From Bacteroidales bacterium (GTDB lineage: Bacteria; Bacteroidota; Bacteroidia; Bacteroidales; P3), in assembly GCA_017480225.1 (NCBI GenBank), contig JAFVBB010000007.1, positions 1 through 64,000 of the forward strand: DNA of 64,000 nucleotides. The letters run 5' to 3'. The stretch's first letter is position 1. The number at the start of each line of letters is the position of its first letter. The notes under the pieces were generated by a model. It was not told the origin of the DNA and searched no databases. It saw nothing but the letters and a program-made list of their open reading frames with translations. The position numbers were made by a program, and so were the translations under genes. This document shows, piece after piece, positions 9,664 to 17,664 of this stretch.

Positions 9664-10104
9664 CTATGCTTGTTGCTCTTCCTGCTGCCCTTCTGTCGCG
9701 TCGGCTTCAGGCTCCTCAAGGTCAATGCGCCCTGCGGCAAGCAGAATGTTGTACCATGCAAATATCTTCTTCACGTCGCTGGCGTGCACGCGCTCGCGGT
9801 CGTAGTCGGGCAGCACCTCGGCCAGCATCGCGAACATCTCCTTCGCTTCTGCCTTGTGTGTGTCGAATGGAGTGGGTTGGCCGTCAAGTTTCTTGAAGAT
9901 GCTCTGCATCACTTCTTGCAGTGGGCACTCGTCACTGTCGGTGAAGATGCGAATGTCGCCCAGCGAGCTGACACGGTCGCTGCGGAAGATAGAGTATTTC
10001 TGCCCGGTTACCAGGCTCTTCACCACACCGCCGCCGCGCGTCTGCGACACCAGCTCGCTCAGGTCGGGCTTGCCGGCAATCATAAGGATGTTACTCAGAT
10101 CCAT
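9664..10104 (-). CDS. DUF5606 family protein
   Basis: A 146-residue soluble protein that starts MDLSNILMIAGKPDLSELVS and continues with GGGVVKSLVTGQKYSIF, closely matching the Bacteroidota family DUF5606. The N-terminal 60 residues look like a small beta-barrel domain, followed by a helical segment. The tail from about residue 125 is acidic and Gln/Glu-rich (ATEGQQEEQQA). There is no signal peptide or membrane segment. It lies 9 bp before the lipoprotein gene, in the same direction as metG. Function is unknown. Confidence 0.8.
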   Translation of the reverse strand: MDLSNILMIAGKPDLSELVSQTRGGGVVKSLVTGQKYSIFRSDRVSSLGDIRIFTDSDECPLQEVMQSIFKKLDGQPTPFDTHKAEAKEMFAMLAEVLPDYDRERVHASDVKKIFAWYNILLAAGRIDLEEPEADATEGQQEEQQA

Positions 10105-10209
10105 TGTTTGGTTGTTGCTATTGTTGTTTAGTTGTGTTTCTTCACTCGCAGGCTGATAACGTTGCCGCGTGCCTGTTTAGTACATTGTGACCGCAAAAAG
10201 TTAGCGCTG

Positions 10210-11046
10210 TCATTGGGCGGCATGGTGGCGCAGCAGTCCTGCCATGGGACTGGCGACAACACTGCCAAGCCGCAGTCCGGCCTCGGCAAGCACCTCGCCC
10301 AGCAGTCCTTCCGCGGCTTTGGCCAGCCCGCCCACTGCGTTCACAACGACTGTCCCGGCTCCTTTGGACAGCGGCAGGAGCACGTCGTCGCGCCAACCAG
10401 AAAGGCACCGTTCCACGACGTTGCGGCAATAGTCGTCGTCAAGGTTGCTCACCGCCACCGGAGCCAGCGATGCCAGGAAGCGGTTGGCCCGTGGCTTGAG
10501 GTAGACTGCCTCCATCAGTTCGTCTTTGCTCATGGGGCAAAGGTCATGGAATAAGTGCATTACGTGGTCAGGCATGTTGCCCGACAGGTAGGCGTCTGTC
10601 AGCACCCGGCCCACGTGGTTGGCCGACCCTTTGTCGCCCAGGATGAAGCCTGTGCTGACGGATTGCCGCTCGATTGCGGAGCCGTCGAAGAGGCATGCGT
10701 TGCTGCCAGTGCCGAGTATGCCCACCAGGCTGCGCCGTCCGTCGCTTGTGGCGAGGCAGGCTGCCAGCATGTCGGTGGCCACAACGGTGTGGCTTGTGCG
10801 AAATGCGCTGGCAATCAGCCTGGCCACACGCTCGCGAGCCTGTGCCGACCCGCAGCCCGCGCCGTAGAAAACCACGCTGCATTGCTGCCCGCTCGCGGCA
10901 AGCTCATGCCGCGCTTTGCCGCAGGCAGCCATGAAAGCGTCGTCGTCGGTGAAGTGCGGGTTAAGCCCTTCGGTGAGCGCTGTGCGCCCGCTCTCCACAC
11001 ATGCCCAGGCGGTTTTGGTGCTGCCGCTGTCGGCCACAATGGTCAT
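10210..11046 (-). CDS. BadF/BadG/BcrA/BcrD-type ATPase, probable N-acetylglucosamine kinase
   Basis: A 278-residue ASKHA-fold protein. The phosphate-1 loop is the N-terminal DSGSTKTAW (residues 6-14), and an adenosine-type loop is GILGTGSNACLFDG near residue 110. Family members of this size in Bacteroidota are usually annotated as N-acetylglucosamine kinases; the radical-enzyme activators of the same superfamily carry iron-sulfur cysteines that are not seen here. Its ATG shares ATGA with the pyrD stop region (overlap 11043-11046), so it is the last gene of a pyrK-pyrD-kinase operon. The sugar substrate is inferred from the family. Confidence 0.75.
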   Translation of the reverse strand: MTIVADSGSTKTAWACVESGRTALTEGLNPHFTDDDAFMAACGKARHELAASGQQCSVVFYGAGCGSAQARERVARLIASAFRTSHTVVATDMLAACLATSDGRRSLVGILGTGSNACLFDGSAIERQSVSTGFILGDKGSANHVGRVLTDAYLSGNMPDHVMHLFHDLCPMSKDELMEAVYLKPRANRFLASLAPVAVSNLDDDYCRNVVERCLSGWRDDVLLPLSKGAGTVVVNAVGGLAKAAEGLLGEVLAEAGLRLGSVVASPMAGLLRHHAAQ

Positions 11047-11954
11047 ACGATGCCTATGATGTCGTTTATATCGTTGATAGCATGGTCTTTGCAGAATTGT
11101 TCCATGCCGTCGACTATCTTCATTGTCACCGTGGGGTCTACGAAGTTGGCCGTGCCCACCTCAACGGCTGTGGCTCCTGCCATCATGAACTCGATGGCAT
11201 CCTCTGCCGTGCAGATGCCGCCGAGCCCCACCACGGGTATCTTCACCGCATGGGCCACCTGCCACACCATGCGCACCGCCACCGGCTTCACGGCAGGCCC
11301 GCTCAATCCGCCAGTGATGTTTGCCATGACCGGCATACGGCGCTCAATGTCGATGGCCATGCCAAGCAGGGTGTTAATCAAGCTCACGCTGTCGGCTCCG
11401 GCGCCCTCCACGGCCTTGGCAATCTCGGCAATGTTGGTCACGTTGGGCGAGAGCTTTACAATCAGGGTCTTGCTATAAACCCTGCGCACCGCCTCCACCA
11501 CCTGGGCAGCCATCCCGGGGTCGGTGCCGAAGGACATGCCGCCGCACTTCACGTTGGGGCACGATATGTTGAGCTCGATGGCGGGCACGCGCTCCAGCGC
11601 GTCAATCTTCGAGGCCACCTCGCAGTACTCCTCAATGCTCGACCCGCTGACATTGACAATCACATTCGTGTCCAAGTGCTTGATTCTATGGTACACCTCG
11701 TCGCAGAACTTGTCCACCCCGCCGTTCTGCAGCCCAACCGAGTTGAGCATTCCGGAGGGTGTCTCGACCATGCGGGGATAGGGGTTGCCCTCGCGGTGCG
11801 AGCCGGTGGTGCCTTTCACCACAAAGCCGCCCAGGCGATTGAGGTCGACAAAGTCGGCAAACTCCTCGCCGTAGCCGAATGTGCCGCTGGCTGTGAGCAC
11901 CGGGTTCTTCAGCTGCAGGTTGTGCAGTCTTACTTTCAGCGTGTCATTGTTCAT
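11043..11954 (-). CDS. pyrD: Dihydroorotate dehydrogenase B, catalytic subunit
   Basis: Oxidises dihydroorotate to orotate in pyrimidine synthesis. The 303-residue FMN TIM barrel has the class 1B features: NPVLTASGTFGYGEEF near the start, the active-site cysteine in NISCPN (Cys132), and FMN-binding GLSGPAVKPVAVRM and VVGLGGI segments near the C-terminus. Class 1B enzymes need the PyrK subunit, and pyrK is directly upstream with an 11-bp overlap. The downstream kinase overlaps by 4 bases. Confidence 0.96.
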   Translation of the reverse strand: MNNDTLKVRLHNLQLKNPVLTASGTFGYGEEFADFVDLNRLGGFVVKGTTGSHREGNPYPRMVETPSGMLNSVGLQNGGVDKFCDEVYHRIKHLDTNVIVNVSGSSIEEYCEVASKIDALERVPAIELNISCPNVKCGGMSFGTDPGMAAQVVEAVRRVYSKTLIVKLSPNVTNIAEIAKAVEGAGADSVSLINTLLGMAIDIERRMPVMANITGGLSGPAVKPVAVRMVWQVAHAVKIPVVGLGGICTAEDAIEFMMAGATAVEVGTANFVDPTVTMKIVDGMEQFCKDHAINDINDIIGIV

Positions 11955-12714
11955 ACCACCTCCTCATGTTTTTGATGTTGAACACCGGGCCGTCCTTGCA
12001 CACACAGCGGTGGCCGTGGTCGGTGTCGGTGACGCAGCACAGGCAGGCCCCCACGCCGCAGGCCATTACGTTCTCCAGACTCACCTCGCACTCCACGCCG
12101 CGTTGCGCCGCCGAGCGGGCCACGGCTTTCATCATGGGCGTAGGGCCGCAGGCGTAAATCATGTCGTAACTGTCGTTGAACACAGGGTGTTCCACCACCA
12201 GTCCACGATGCCCGAGCGAGCCGTCGTCGGTGGCGGTGTGCAGTGTGCAGAGCGATGCGAATGCGTCGCGCGCGGGAATGAGCTCCGCTGTGCGCCCGCC
12301 AAGCAGCACGGTGGGTTGCACCTCATTGGCTTGCAACGTCTTGGCCAACAGCAGCAGAGGCGCTATGCCTGCCCCGCCACCCACCAGCAGCGGCTTTTTG
12401 CAGCCTTCGGTGGTGAAGCCATGACCCAGCGGATAGACCAGATTTAGGCGGTCGCCCTCGCGCAGCGTCGCCAGCTTGCGTGTGCCGCGCCCCACAATCT
12501 GCACCATAAGCGTCAGTGTGCCTGCCTGCGGGTCAGCGTCGTGCACCGAGATAGGTCGGCGCAGCATCACGCCCGGGCAATCCTCGACCAGCGCCTCCAC
12601 AAACTGCCCCGGCGCGGGGGACTGCAATGTGCCGCCGTGGGCCAGTACAAGCGCGAAGTAGCGCTCACCGTGCTCAATGCGCTGGATAATAGTGAAATTG
12701 TGAACTTCTTTCAT
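11944..12714 (-). CDS. pyrK: Dihydroorotate dehydrogenase B, electron-transfer subunit
   Basis: Passes electrons from PyrD to NAD through FAD and a [2Fe-2S] cluster. The 256-residue protein has the FAD-binding RRPISVHD motif and the NAD-domain segment LLVGGGAGIAPLL. The C-terminal iron-sulfur ligands lie in ACGVGACLCC followed by HRCVCKDGPVF. I chose the ATG at 12714; the longer frame from 12780 begins in the promoter region and adds 22 residues without conservation. It is the first gene of pyrK-pyrD-kinase. Confidence 0.95.
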   Translation of the reverse strand: MKEVHNFTIIQRIEHGERYFALVLAHGGTLQSPAPGQFVEALVEDCPGVMLRRPISVHDADPQAGTLTLMVQIVGRGTRKLATLREGDRLNLVYPLGHGFTTEGCKKPLLVGGGAGIAPLLLLAKTLQANEVQPTVLLGGRTAELIPARDAFASLCTLHTATDDGSLGHRGLVVEHPVFNDSYDMIYACGPTPMMKAVARSAAQRGVECEVSLENVMACGVGACLCCVTDTDHGHRCVCKDGPVFNIKNMRRWYEQ

Positions 12715-12740
12715 AGCAATGCCGCTGTCGTTATCGGGTG

Positions 12741-12771
12741 CAAAGATACAAAAAAAAGCCCACACTGCAAT
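12741..12771 (-). promoter_or_regulatory. Bacteroides-type promoter for pyrK
   Basis: On the minus strand TATCTTTG (12748-12741) is preceded, after 19 bases, by ATTG (12771-12768), a 3-of-4 match to the TTTG -33 box. It lies 27 bases before the pyrK start. Confidence 0.55.
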
Positions 12772-12799
12772 CCCACGCAACGAAAAAGCCGTGCCAGCG

Positions 12800-12902
12800 C
12801 CGCCTGTTTTTCGATTGATGTCCGATTGTTCTTCGATTGTTCTCCGATACTAAATCGAAGAACAATCGAAGAACAATCGGAGAACAATCGAAGAACAGAC
12901 GG
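12800..12902 (-). repeat. 103-bp hairpin element, copy 3
   Basis: The invariant arm is on the right (12854-12902) and its leader (TGTTGACATTGCCTTGATGC and beyond, to about 12950) lies outside it. The left arm has TTTTTCGAT in the first unit and the TGATGT variant before the second, which is also found in copies 4 and 7. The loop is ACTAA. It lies in the 292-bp gap between the end of lpxK and the promoter of pyrK. Confidence 0.95.
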
Positions 12903-13006
12903 TGTTGACATTGCCTTGATGCTGTCTTCGTCTGAATATCAATAAGATACAGTGTTGTCTTGCTGTAACTTATTTGTATGCAATGTGTTGTGTGGGTGCT
13001 TGGGGG

Positions 13007-14044
13007 CTATTCCCGGCTTGTCGCGGCCTTGACCAGGCGTGACATTTCCAGTTCGCCGTTGCCCAGGAAGACGACCTTTATTGGCAGCACGTAGACCGGC
13101 AGGCTGCCCGTGAGGCCACGCAGGCGGACGGCGTCCTTGGCTGTAGTAACCACCGCCGGACGGCTTCCGTCAAGCCTGCCGTAGGCGTCGTGGATGGCCT
13201 CAATGTCGCGCGGCGAGAAGTTGTGGTGGTCGGCAAAGCGCATGTGCTCCACGCGGTGGCTGCGCCGCAGCCATGCCACCATCGGCTCGGGGTGGGCTAT
13301 GCCGGTGACGCAAAGCAGGCTGTCGAAGTGGTCGAGCGAGGCCGCCGGTGTGCTGTCGTCGATTGGCTGCAGTGCTCCATAGGCCATGCTGGAGAAGAGC
13401 ACCGGGCAGCTTGCACCGAGTCTGCTGGCCACGTCGCGCTGTGCGGCCTCGTCCATTTCGGGCGGGCATTTTGTCACTACCACGGCATCGGCACGGCGAA
13501 TGCCGCGGCGGCTTTCGCGCAGGGTGCCGAAGGGCATCACCCGGTCGTCGCAGCAGAGGTTGCCGCATTCGGTGAGAAGCAGGTTCAGGGTGGGCTTGAC
13601 GGCGCGGTGCTGGTAGACGTCGTCGAGCACCACCACCTGCGGCGGTGAGGGCCATTGCAGCATTTTCCGCAGCCCCTCCATGCGGTCGGCGCAGACTGCC
13701 ACCGCCACCTCCTCGTGGGCAGAGGCCACCATGGCAGGCTCGTCGCCCAGGAGGGCGGCGCTGTGCGAGCCGTCGTCGGCCACGAAGTCTTTGCTCCGGC
13801 GCTTGTAGCCCCGGCTGAGCATGGCTGTGCGGTGGGTGGGTGCCAGCAGGGCGAGCAGGTACTCGGTGTGCGGTGTCTTGCCGCTGCCGCCCACGTTGAG
13901 GTTGCCCACGCCGATGGTGGGCATGGGTGTGGGGCTCGACCGAAGCAGGCCGTGGTCAAAAAGGAAGTTCCGCACCGCGACCCCGGCGGCGTACCACATG
14001 GTGAGCGGCAGCAGCAGCCAGGAGCAGACGGTGCGGAGCTTCAT
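13007..14044 (-). CDS. lpxK: Tetraacyldisaccharide 4'-kinase LpxK
   Basis: Phosphorylates the lipid A disaccharide precursor at the 4' position. The 345-residue protein has a hydrophobic N-terminus for membrane association and the Walker A stretch GVGNLNVGGSGKTPHTEYL (residues 45-63). The downstream motif reads VLDDVYQHR where most LpxK enzymes have LDDGFQHR; both aspartates, the glutamine and the histidine are kept. Length is normal. It is the last gene of the minus-strand run amidase-gldA-pyrF-rubrerythrin-lpxK, 15 bp after rubrerythrin. Confidence 0.93.
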   Translation of the reverse strand: MKLRTVCSWLLLPLTMWYAAGVAVRNFLFDHGLLRSSPTPMPTIGVGNLNVGGSGKTPHTEYLLALLAPTHRTAMLSRGYKRRSKDFVADDGSHSAALLGDEPAMVASAHEEVAVAVCADRMEGLRKMLQWPSPPQVVVLDDVYQHRAVKPTLNLLLTECGNLCCDDRVMPFGTLRESRRGIRRADAVVVTKCPPEMDEAAQRDVASRLGASCPVLFSSMAYGALQPIDDSTPAASLDHFDSLLCVTGIAHPEPMVAWLRRSHRVEHMRFADHHNFSPRDIEAIHDAYGRLDGSRPAVVTTAKDAVRLRGLTGSLPVYVLPIKVVFLGNGELEMSRLVKAATSRE

Positions 14045-14059
14045 TGTCGAGGAGGGCGC

Positions 14060-14602
14060 TTACTTCTTGAAGTAGCGGTTGTAGAGACCCTCGAAGGCCT
14101 TGCCGTGGCGGGCCTCGTCGCGGCCCATCTCGTGCACGGTGTCGTGAATGGCGTCGAGGTTGAGGGCTTTGGCGCGCTTGGCGAGGTCGGTCTTGCCGGC
14201 GGTGGCGCCGTACTCGGCCTCAATGCGCACGCGGAGGTTCTCGGCGGTGCTGTCGGTGAGCACCTCGCCCAGCAGCTCGGCGAACTTGGCTGCGTGCTCG
14301 GCCTCCTCGAAGGCGGCCTTCTCCCAGTAGAGGCCAATCTCGGGGTAGCCCTCGCGGTGGGCCACGCGGGCCATGGCAAGGTACATGCCCACTTCTTTGC
14401 ACTCGCCCTCAAAGTTCATGCGAAGATCGGCCTTGATGTCCTCCGGGGCGTCCTTGGCCACGCCGACGATGTGCTCGGCGGCCCAGGTCTTGACGTCCTC
14501 TTTCATTTCCTGCATCTGCTTGCCGCAGATGGGGCACTTCTCGGGCATCTCGTCGCCTTCGTGGACGTAGCCGCACACGGGGCAGATGAATTTTTTACTC
14601 AT
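14060..14602 (-). CDS. Reverse rubrerythrin
   Basis: A non-haem iron peroxidase for hydrogen peroxide detoxification in anaerobes. In this 180-residue protein the rubredoxin-like FeCys4 domain comes first ([20 protein letters not shown], residues 7-26) and the ferritin-like di-iron domain second. The latter shows glutamate ligands in [22 protein letters not shown] and the later [12 protein letters not shown]. Classical rubrerythrins have the opposite order. No signal peptide, so cytoplasmic. It lies between lpxK and pyrF in one transcription direction. Its gene product suggests an obligate or strict anaerobe. Confidence 0.93.
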   Translation of the reverse strand: MSKKFICPVCGYVHEGDEMPEKCPICGKQMQEMKEDVKTWAAEHIVGVAKDAPEDIKADLRMNFEGECKEVGMYLAMARVAHREGYPEIGLYWEKAAFEEAEHAAKFAELLGEVLTDSTAENLRVRIEAEYGATAGKTDLAKRAKALNLDAIHDTVHEMGRDEARHGKAFEGLYNRYFKK

Positions 14603-14658
14603 AGCGTTTTATTTTTGTTTTAGGGTTAATATTTCTCTCGGAGTGATGCGGCTGCCGC

Positions 14659-15480
14659 TCAAAGCCATGCTGCCATCTGCCGCTGCAGCTTGGCTGCCTC
14701 GGCGCGGGCTGCCTCGGCAAAGTCTTCGCCCTGCGACGCGTAGATAATGCCGCGCGAGGAGTTGACCAGCAGGCTGCAGTCGGCCGTCATGCCGTGGCGG
14801 CACACCTCGTCGAGGCTGCCGCCCTGGGCGCCGACGCCAGGCACCAGCAGGAAACTGCCTGGCACCACGCGGCGCACGTCGGCGAGCATCTCGGCCTTGG
14901 TGGCACCGACAACGTACATCATGTTGTCGTCACCACCCCACTGGCGCGACTGCGCGAGCACGCGCTGGTAGAGGGGTGTGCCGTCGGCCGAGGCCGTGAG
15001 CTGGAAGTCGAATGCCCCCTTGTTGGAGGTCAGGGCAAGCAGTATCACCCATTTGCCCTGCACTGTGGTGAACGGCTGCACGGAATCGGAACCCATGTAT
15101 GGCGCCACGGTGATGGCGTCGAAGTCGAAGTCGCCTCGCGGGTCGAGGTATGCGCGGGCATAGCGCTCGCTGGTGTTGCCGATGTCGCCGCGCTTGGCGT
15201 CGGCAATGGTGAAAGCCGGTTTGCCGAGCGAGTGGAGGTAGTCCATAGTGAGTTTGAGCTGGCGCATACCATCCAGCCCCATGGCCTCGTAGAAGGCCAG
15301 GTTGGGCTTGTAGGCCACGCAGAGGTCGATGGTGGCATCGATGATGGCCTTGTTGAAGAGGAACACTCCGTCTGCAGTGCCTTGCAGGTGTGCGGGCATC
15401 TTTGCGGGGTCGGTGTCGAGGCCTACGCAGAGGAAAGAGCGACGGCTGCGGATGAGGTCGATTAATTCTTGGCGGGTCAT
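14659..15480 (-). CDS. pyrF: Orotidine 5'-phosphate decarboxylase (type 2)
   Basis: Decarboxylates OMP to UMP, the last step of pyrimidine synthesis. The 273-residue protein is of the longer type 2 group. The N-terminal FLCVGLDTDPAKMP and the catalytic DAKRGDIGNT motif (residues 94-103, with D94, K96 and D99) are clear, as is the phosphate-binding VPGVGAQGG loop. It lies 28 bp after gldA on the minus strand. pyrK and pyrD are only a few kilobases away but in a separate unit. Confidence 0.95.
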   Translation of the reverse strand: MTRQELIDLIRSRRSFLCVGLDTDPAKMPAHLQGTADGVFLFNKAIIDATIDLCVAYKPNLAFYEAMGLDGMRQLKLTMDYLHSLGKPAFTIADAKRGDIGNTSERYARAYLDPRGDFDFDAITVAPYMGSDSVQPFTTVQGKWVILLALTSNKGAFDFQLTASADGTPLYQRVLAQSRQWGGDDNMMYVVGATKAEMLADVRRVVPGSFLLVPGVGAQGGSLDEVCRHGMTADCSLLVNSSRGIIYASQGEDFAEAARAEAAKLQRQMAAWL

Positions 15481-15508
15481 TGCTGGTGCTGATTTCGGTT
15501 GAAAAAGG

Positions 15509-16210
15509 TCATGCCTGTCCTATGGTCAGGCGGTGGAATTGTTCGGTCAGTCGGCTGGCGTTGAGGCCGTCGGTGCTTTCGTCGGCCACGATGCGTCCGT
15601 TGCTGATGATGATGGCGCGCGAGCACATGGCCTCGACCTCCTGCATGATGTGAGTGGAGAGCAGGACGGTCTTTTTCTGCCCCACCTTGCGGATGAGGCT
15701 GCGTATGAACTCCAGCTGGTTGGGGTCAAGACCGGTGGTGGGCTCGTCGAGGATGAGCACCTCCGGGTCGTGCACCAATGCCTGCGCCAGCCCCACGCGC
15801 TGGCGGTAGCCTTTCGAGAGCTGGCCTATGCGCTTGGAGGCCTCGGGAGCCAGTCCGGTGAGCTCAATCATCTCGTTGACCCGTGTGGCGGCATTCTTTG
15901 TGCCGCTCAAGCCTGCAGCCATGCGCAGGTATTCGCGCACATACATGTCGAGGTAGAGCGGGTTGTGCTCTGGCAGGTAGCCTATGGAACGCCTCACGGC
16001 GAGGGTGTCGTCGAAGATGCTGTGCCCGCACACGGAGGCATTGCCGTCGGTGGGCGGAATGTAGCAGGTCAGTATCTTCATCAAGGTCGACTTGCCTGCG
16101 CCGTTGGGGCCAAGCAGACCCACAATCTCGCCTCGGCCTACGCTGAAACTCACATCGTCGAGGGCACGCTGTTCGCCGTAGAGCTTGGTGATGCTTTTTA
16201 CTTCAATCAT
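15509..16210 (-). CDS. ABC transporter ATP-binding protein, GldA-like
   Basis: ATPase subunit of an ABC exporter. The 233-residue protein has Walker A GPNGAGKST (34-42), the Q-loop region YLPEHNPLY, signature LSKGYRQRVGLAQ, Walker B ILDEPTTGLDP and the switch histidine in STHIM. The YLPEHNPLY segment and overall likeness point to GldA, the gliding-motility-associated family of Bacteroidota. However, it is shorter than the roughly 300-residue GldA and the GldF/GldG membrane subunits are absent nearby. It overlaps the amidase stop by 4 bases (ATGA), so the pair is translationally linked. A role in gliding is not implied; many non-gliding Bacteroidales keep this gene. Confidence 0.8.
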   Translation of the reverse strand: MIEVKSITKLYGEQRALDDVSFSVGRGEIVGLLGPNGAGKSTLMKILTCYIPPTDGNASVCGHSIFDDTLAVRRSIGYLPEHNPLYLDMYVREYLRMAAGLSGTKNAATRVNEMIELTGLAPEASKRIGQLSKGYRQRVGLAQALVHDPEVLILDEPTTGLDPNQLEFIRSLIRKVGQKKTVLLSTHIMQEVEAMCSRAIIISNGRIVADESTDGLNASRLTEQFHRLTIGQA

Positions 16211-17601
16211 TTGCTTTTCTTTTCAATCTGTGCCGCGCGCTCGAGAGTGATGCGCGTCCCGCGGTAGATGGCCACCACAAATGCGTCCTTGAAGCGGGTG
16301 CTGTCCTGTATCTGCTTGCATCTGTTGCGGGCTTCGGTCAGCGAGCTGTAGTTGCCGGCAGTGTAGACAAAGTGCTTGCCGTTGCGTGCAATGTAGAAGT
16401 CTTTGATGCCGTGAAGGTCTGGGTCGCCGACTTTCATCTCGCGCATGGCTGTGCAAAATTGCACGCGGTAGGTCACCACGTCCTTTGTGGCCGGAGGTTC
16501 GGCCTTCGGCGGAGCCTGTTGTGTGGCCGGCTTGTCTGCCGTATGCACTGGGGGCAGGTCTACTGCCGGCAGAGGCTTGTCGGCGGGAGTGACCACTGGT
16601 TTCACGGATGGTTGCGGCTGCACGGAGTCTGACTTGGCCGGGGCATTGCCGGCAGCCTGCACCGGCTGAGGCTCGGATGGTTTCACGGTGTCTATTGGAG
16701 GTTCGGCAACCTGAGCCTCGGCCACGGCGGTGTCGGCCTGGTGCTGCACTGTGGCAGCTGGCCTGGCGGCGCCCTCGGGCACGTAGCCGGCAATGTCGAA
16801 CTTCGGGTTGGCCGGACGCGGGGTGCCCTCTTCGGCGGCCTTGTAGGACATGAATGCGTTGAACAGGCAAATGGCGATGGTGGCCTGACCCTCCTCGCTC
16901 ATCATGAAACTCTCCTCGTCGGGGTTGCTGATGAAGCCGACCTCGGTGAGCACAGATGGGCATGTGGTCTTGTAAAGCACATACAGCTCGGCCTGTTTCA
17001 CCCCTCGGTTTATGGTTTTCAGCCTCTGGCGGTATTGCCCCTGTATGGCGCTGGCAAGGTTGAGGCTTTTGTCAATGAATGCGTTCTGGAACATGGCCAG
17101 CATCACGTAGGTCTCTGGCGCGTTGGGGTCGAAGCCGCTATAGTCGGAGTTGTTTTTGTAGTCGGCCTCAAGCAAAATATCGGTATTTTCCTTGCGTGCA
17201 ACCTCAAGGTTGGCTTTGCTTTCCGACAGTCCCATCACAAATGTCTCCACCCCGGTTGGGGCGCTGGTAGGGTGTGAGTTGGCATGAATTGATATGAAAA
17301 GGTCGGCCTTGTTGCGGTTTGCGATTTGTGCGCGCTCGGCCAGAGAAATGTCAACGTCGGTGGTGCGGGTATAAATTACCTTCATGTCAGGGTAATTGTC
17401 CTCCAGCAGTTTGCCAAACTTCTTCGCCACAGCCAGTGTAATGTCTTTCTCCTGTGAGCGTTTCCCCTGTGCTCCGGGTTTGGCGCCGCCGTGGCCAGGA
17501 TCAATTACCACAGTGCTGACCTTATAGACCTCTTTTTTTTGAGAAAAAACAGGCGACACTGCAAGCAGCGACACAATAATGATTGACAGAATGCGTTTCA
17601 T
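16207..17601 (-). CDS. N-acetylmuramoyl-L-alanine amidase with SPOR domain
   Basis: Cuts the amide bond between MurNAc and the peptide stem, for cell separation or wall recycling. The 464-residue protein starts at ATG 17601 with a signal peptide (MKRILSIIIVSLLAVSPVFS). An Amidase_3 domain follows, with zinc-site motifs VIDPGHGGAKPGAQG, SIHANSH and the catalytic glutamate in TEVGFISNPDEE. A Pro/Ala/Val-rich linker of about 130 residues leads to a C-terminal SPOR domain (VTYRVQFCTA to FKDAFVVAIYRG) that binds denuded glycan at the division site. The same frame stays open far upstream, but that part is antisense to lptD and not coding. It is divergent from lptD, with 63 bp between starts. Confidence 0.93.
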   Translation of the reverse strand: MKRILSIIIVSLLAVSPVFSQKKEVYKVSTVVIDPGHGGAKPGAQGKRSQEKDITLAVAKKFGKLLEDNYPDMKVIYTRTTDVDISLAERAQIANRNKADLFISIHANSHPTSAPTGVETFVMGLSESKANLEVARKENTDILLEADYKNNSDYSGFDPNAPETYVMLAMFQNAFIDKSLNLASAIQGQYRQRLKTINRGVKQAELYVLYKTTCPSVLTEVGFISNPDEESFMMSEEGQATIAICLFNAFMSYKAAEEGTPRPANPKFDIAGYVPEGAARPAATVQHQADTAVAEAQVAEPPIDTVKPSEPQPVQAAGNAPAKSDSVQPQPSVKPVVTPADKPLPAVDLPPVHTADKPATQQAPPKAEPPATKDVVTYRVQFCTAMREMKVGDPDLHGIKDFYIARNGKHFVYTAGNYSSLTEARNRCKQIQDSTRFKDAFVVAIYRGTRITLERAAQIEKKSK

Positions 17602-17622
17602 ACACGTCCACAATTGGAAATG

Positions 17623-17655
17623 CAAAAGTACGAAAAGTTTTTGATATTCGACAAT
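17623..17655 (-). promoter_or_regulatory. Putative promoter for the amidase-gldA run
   Basis: Minus-strand TACTTTTG (17630-17623) is preceded after 21 bases by ATTG (17655-17652), a 3-of-4 match to TTTG. It lies 21 bases before the amidase ATG, in the 63-bp divergent spacer shared with lptD. Confidence 0.5.
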
Positions 17656-17664
17656 TAAAATAAG

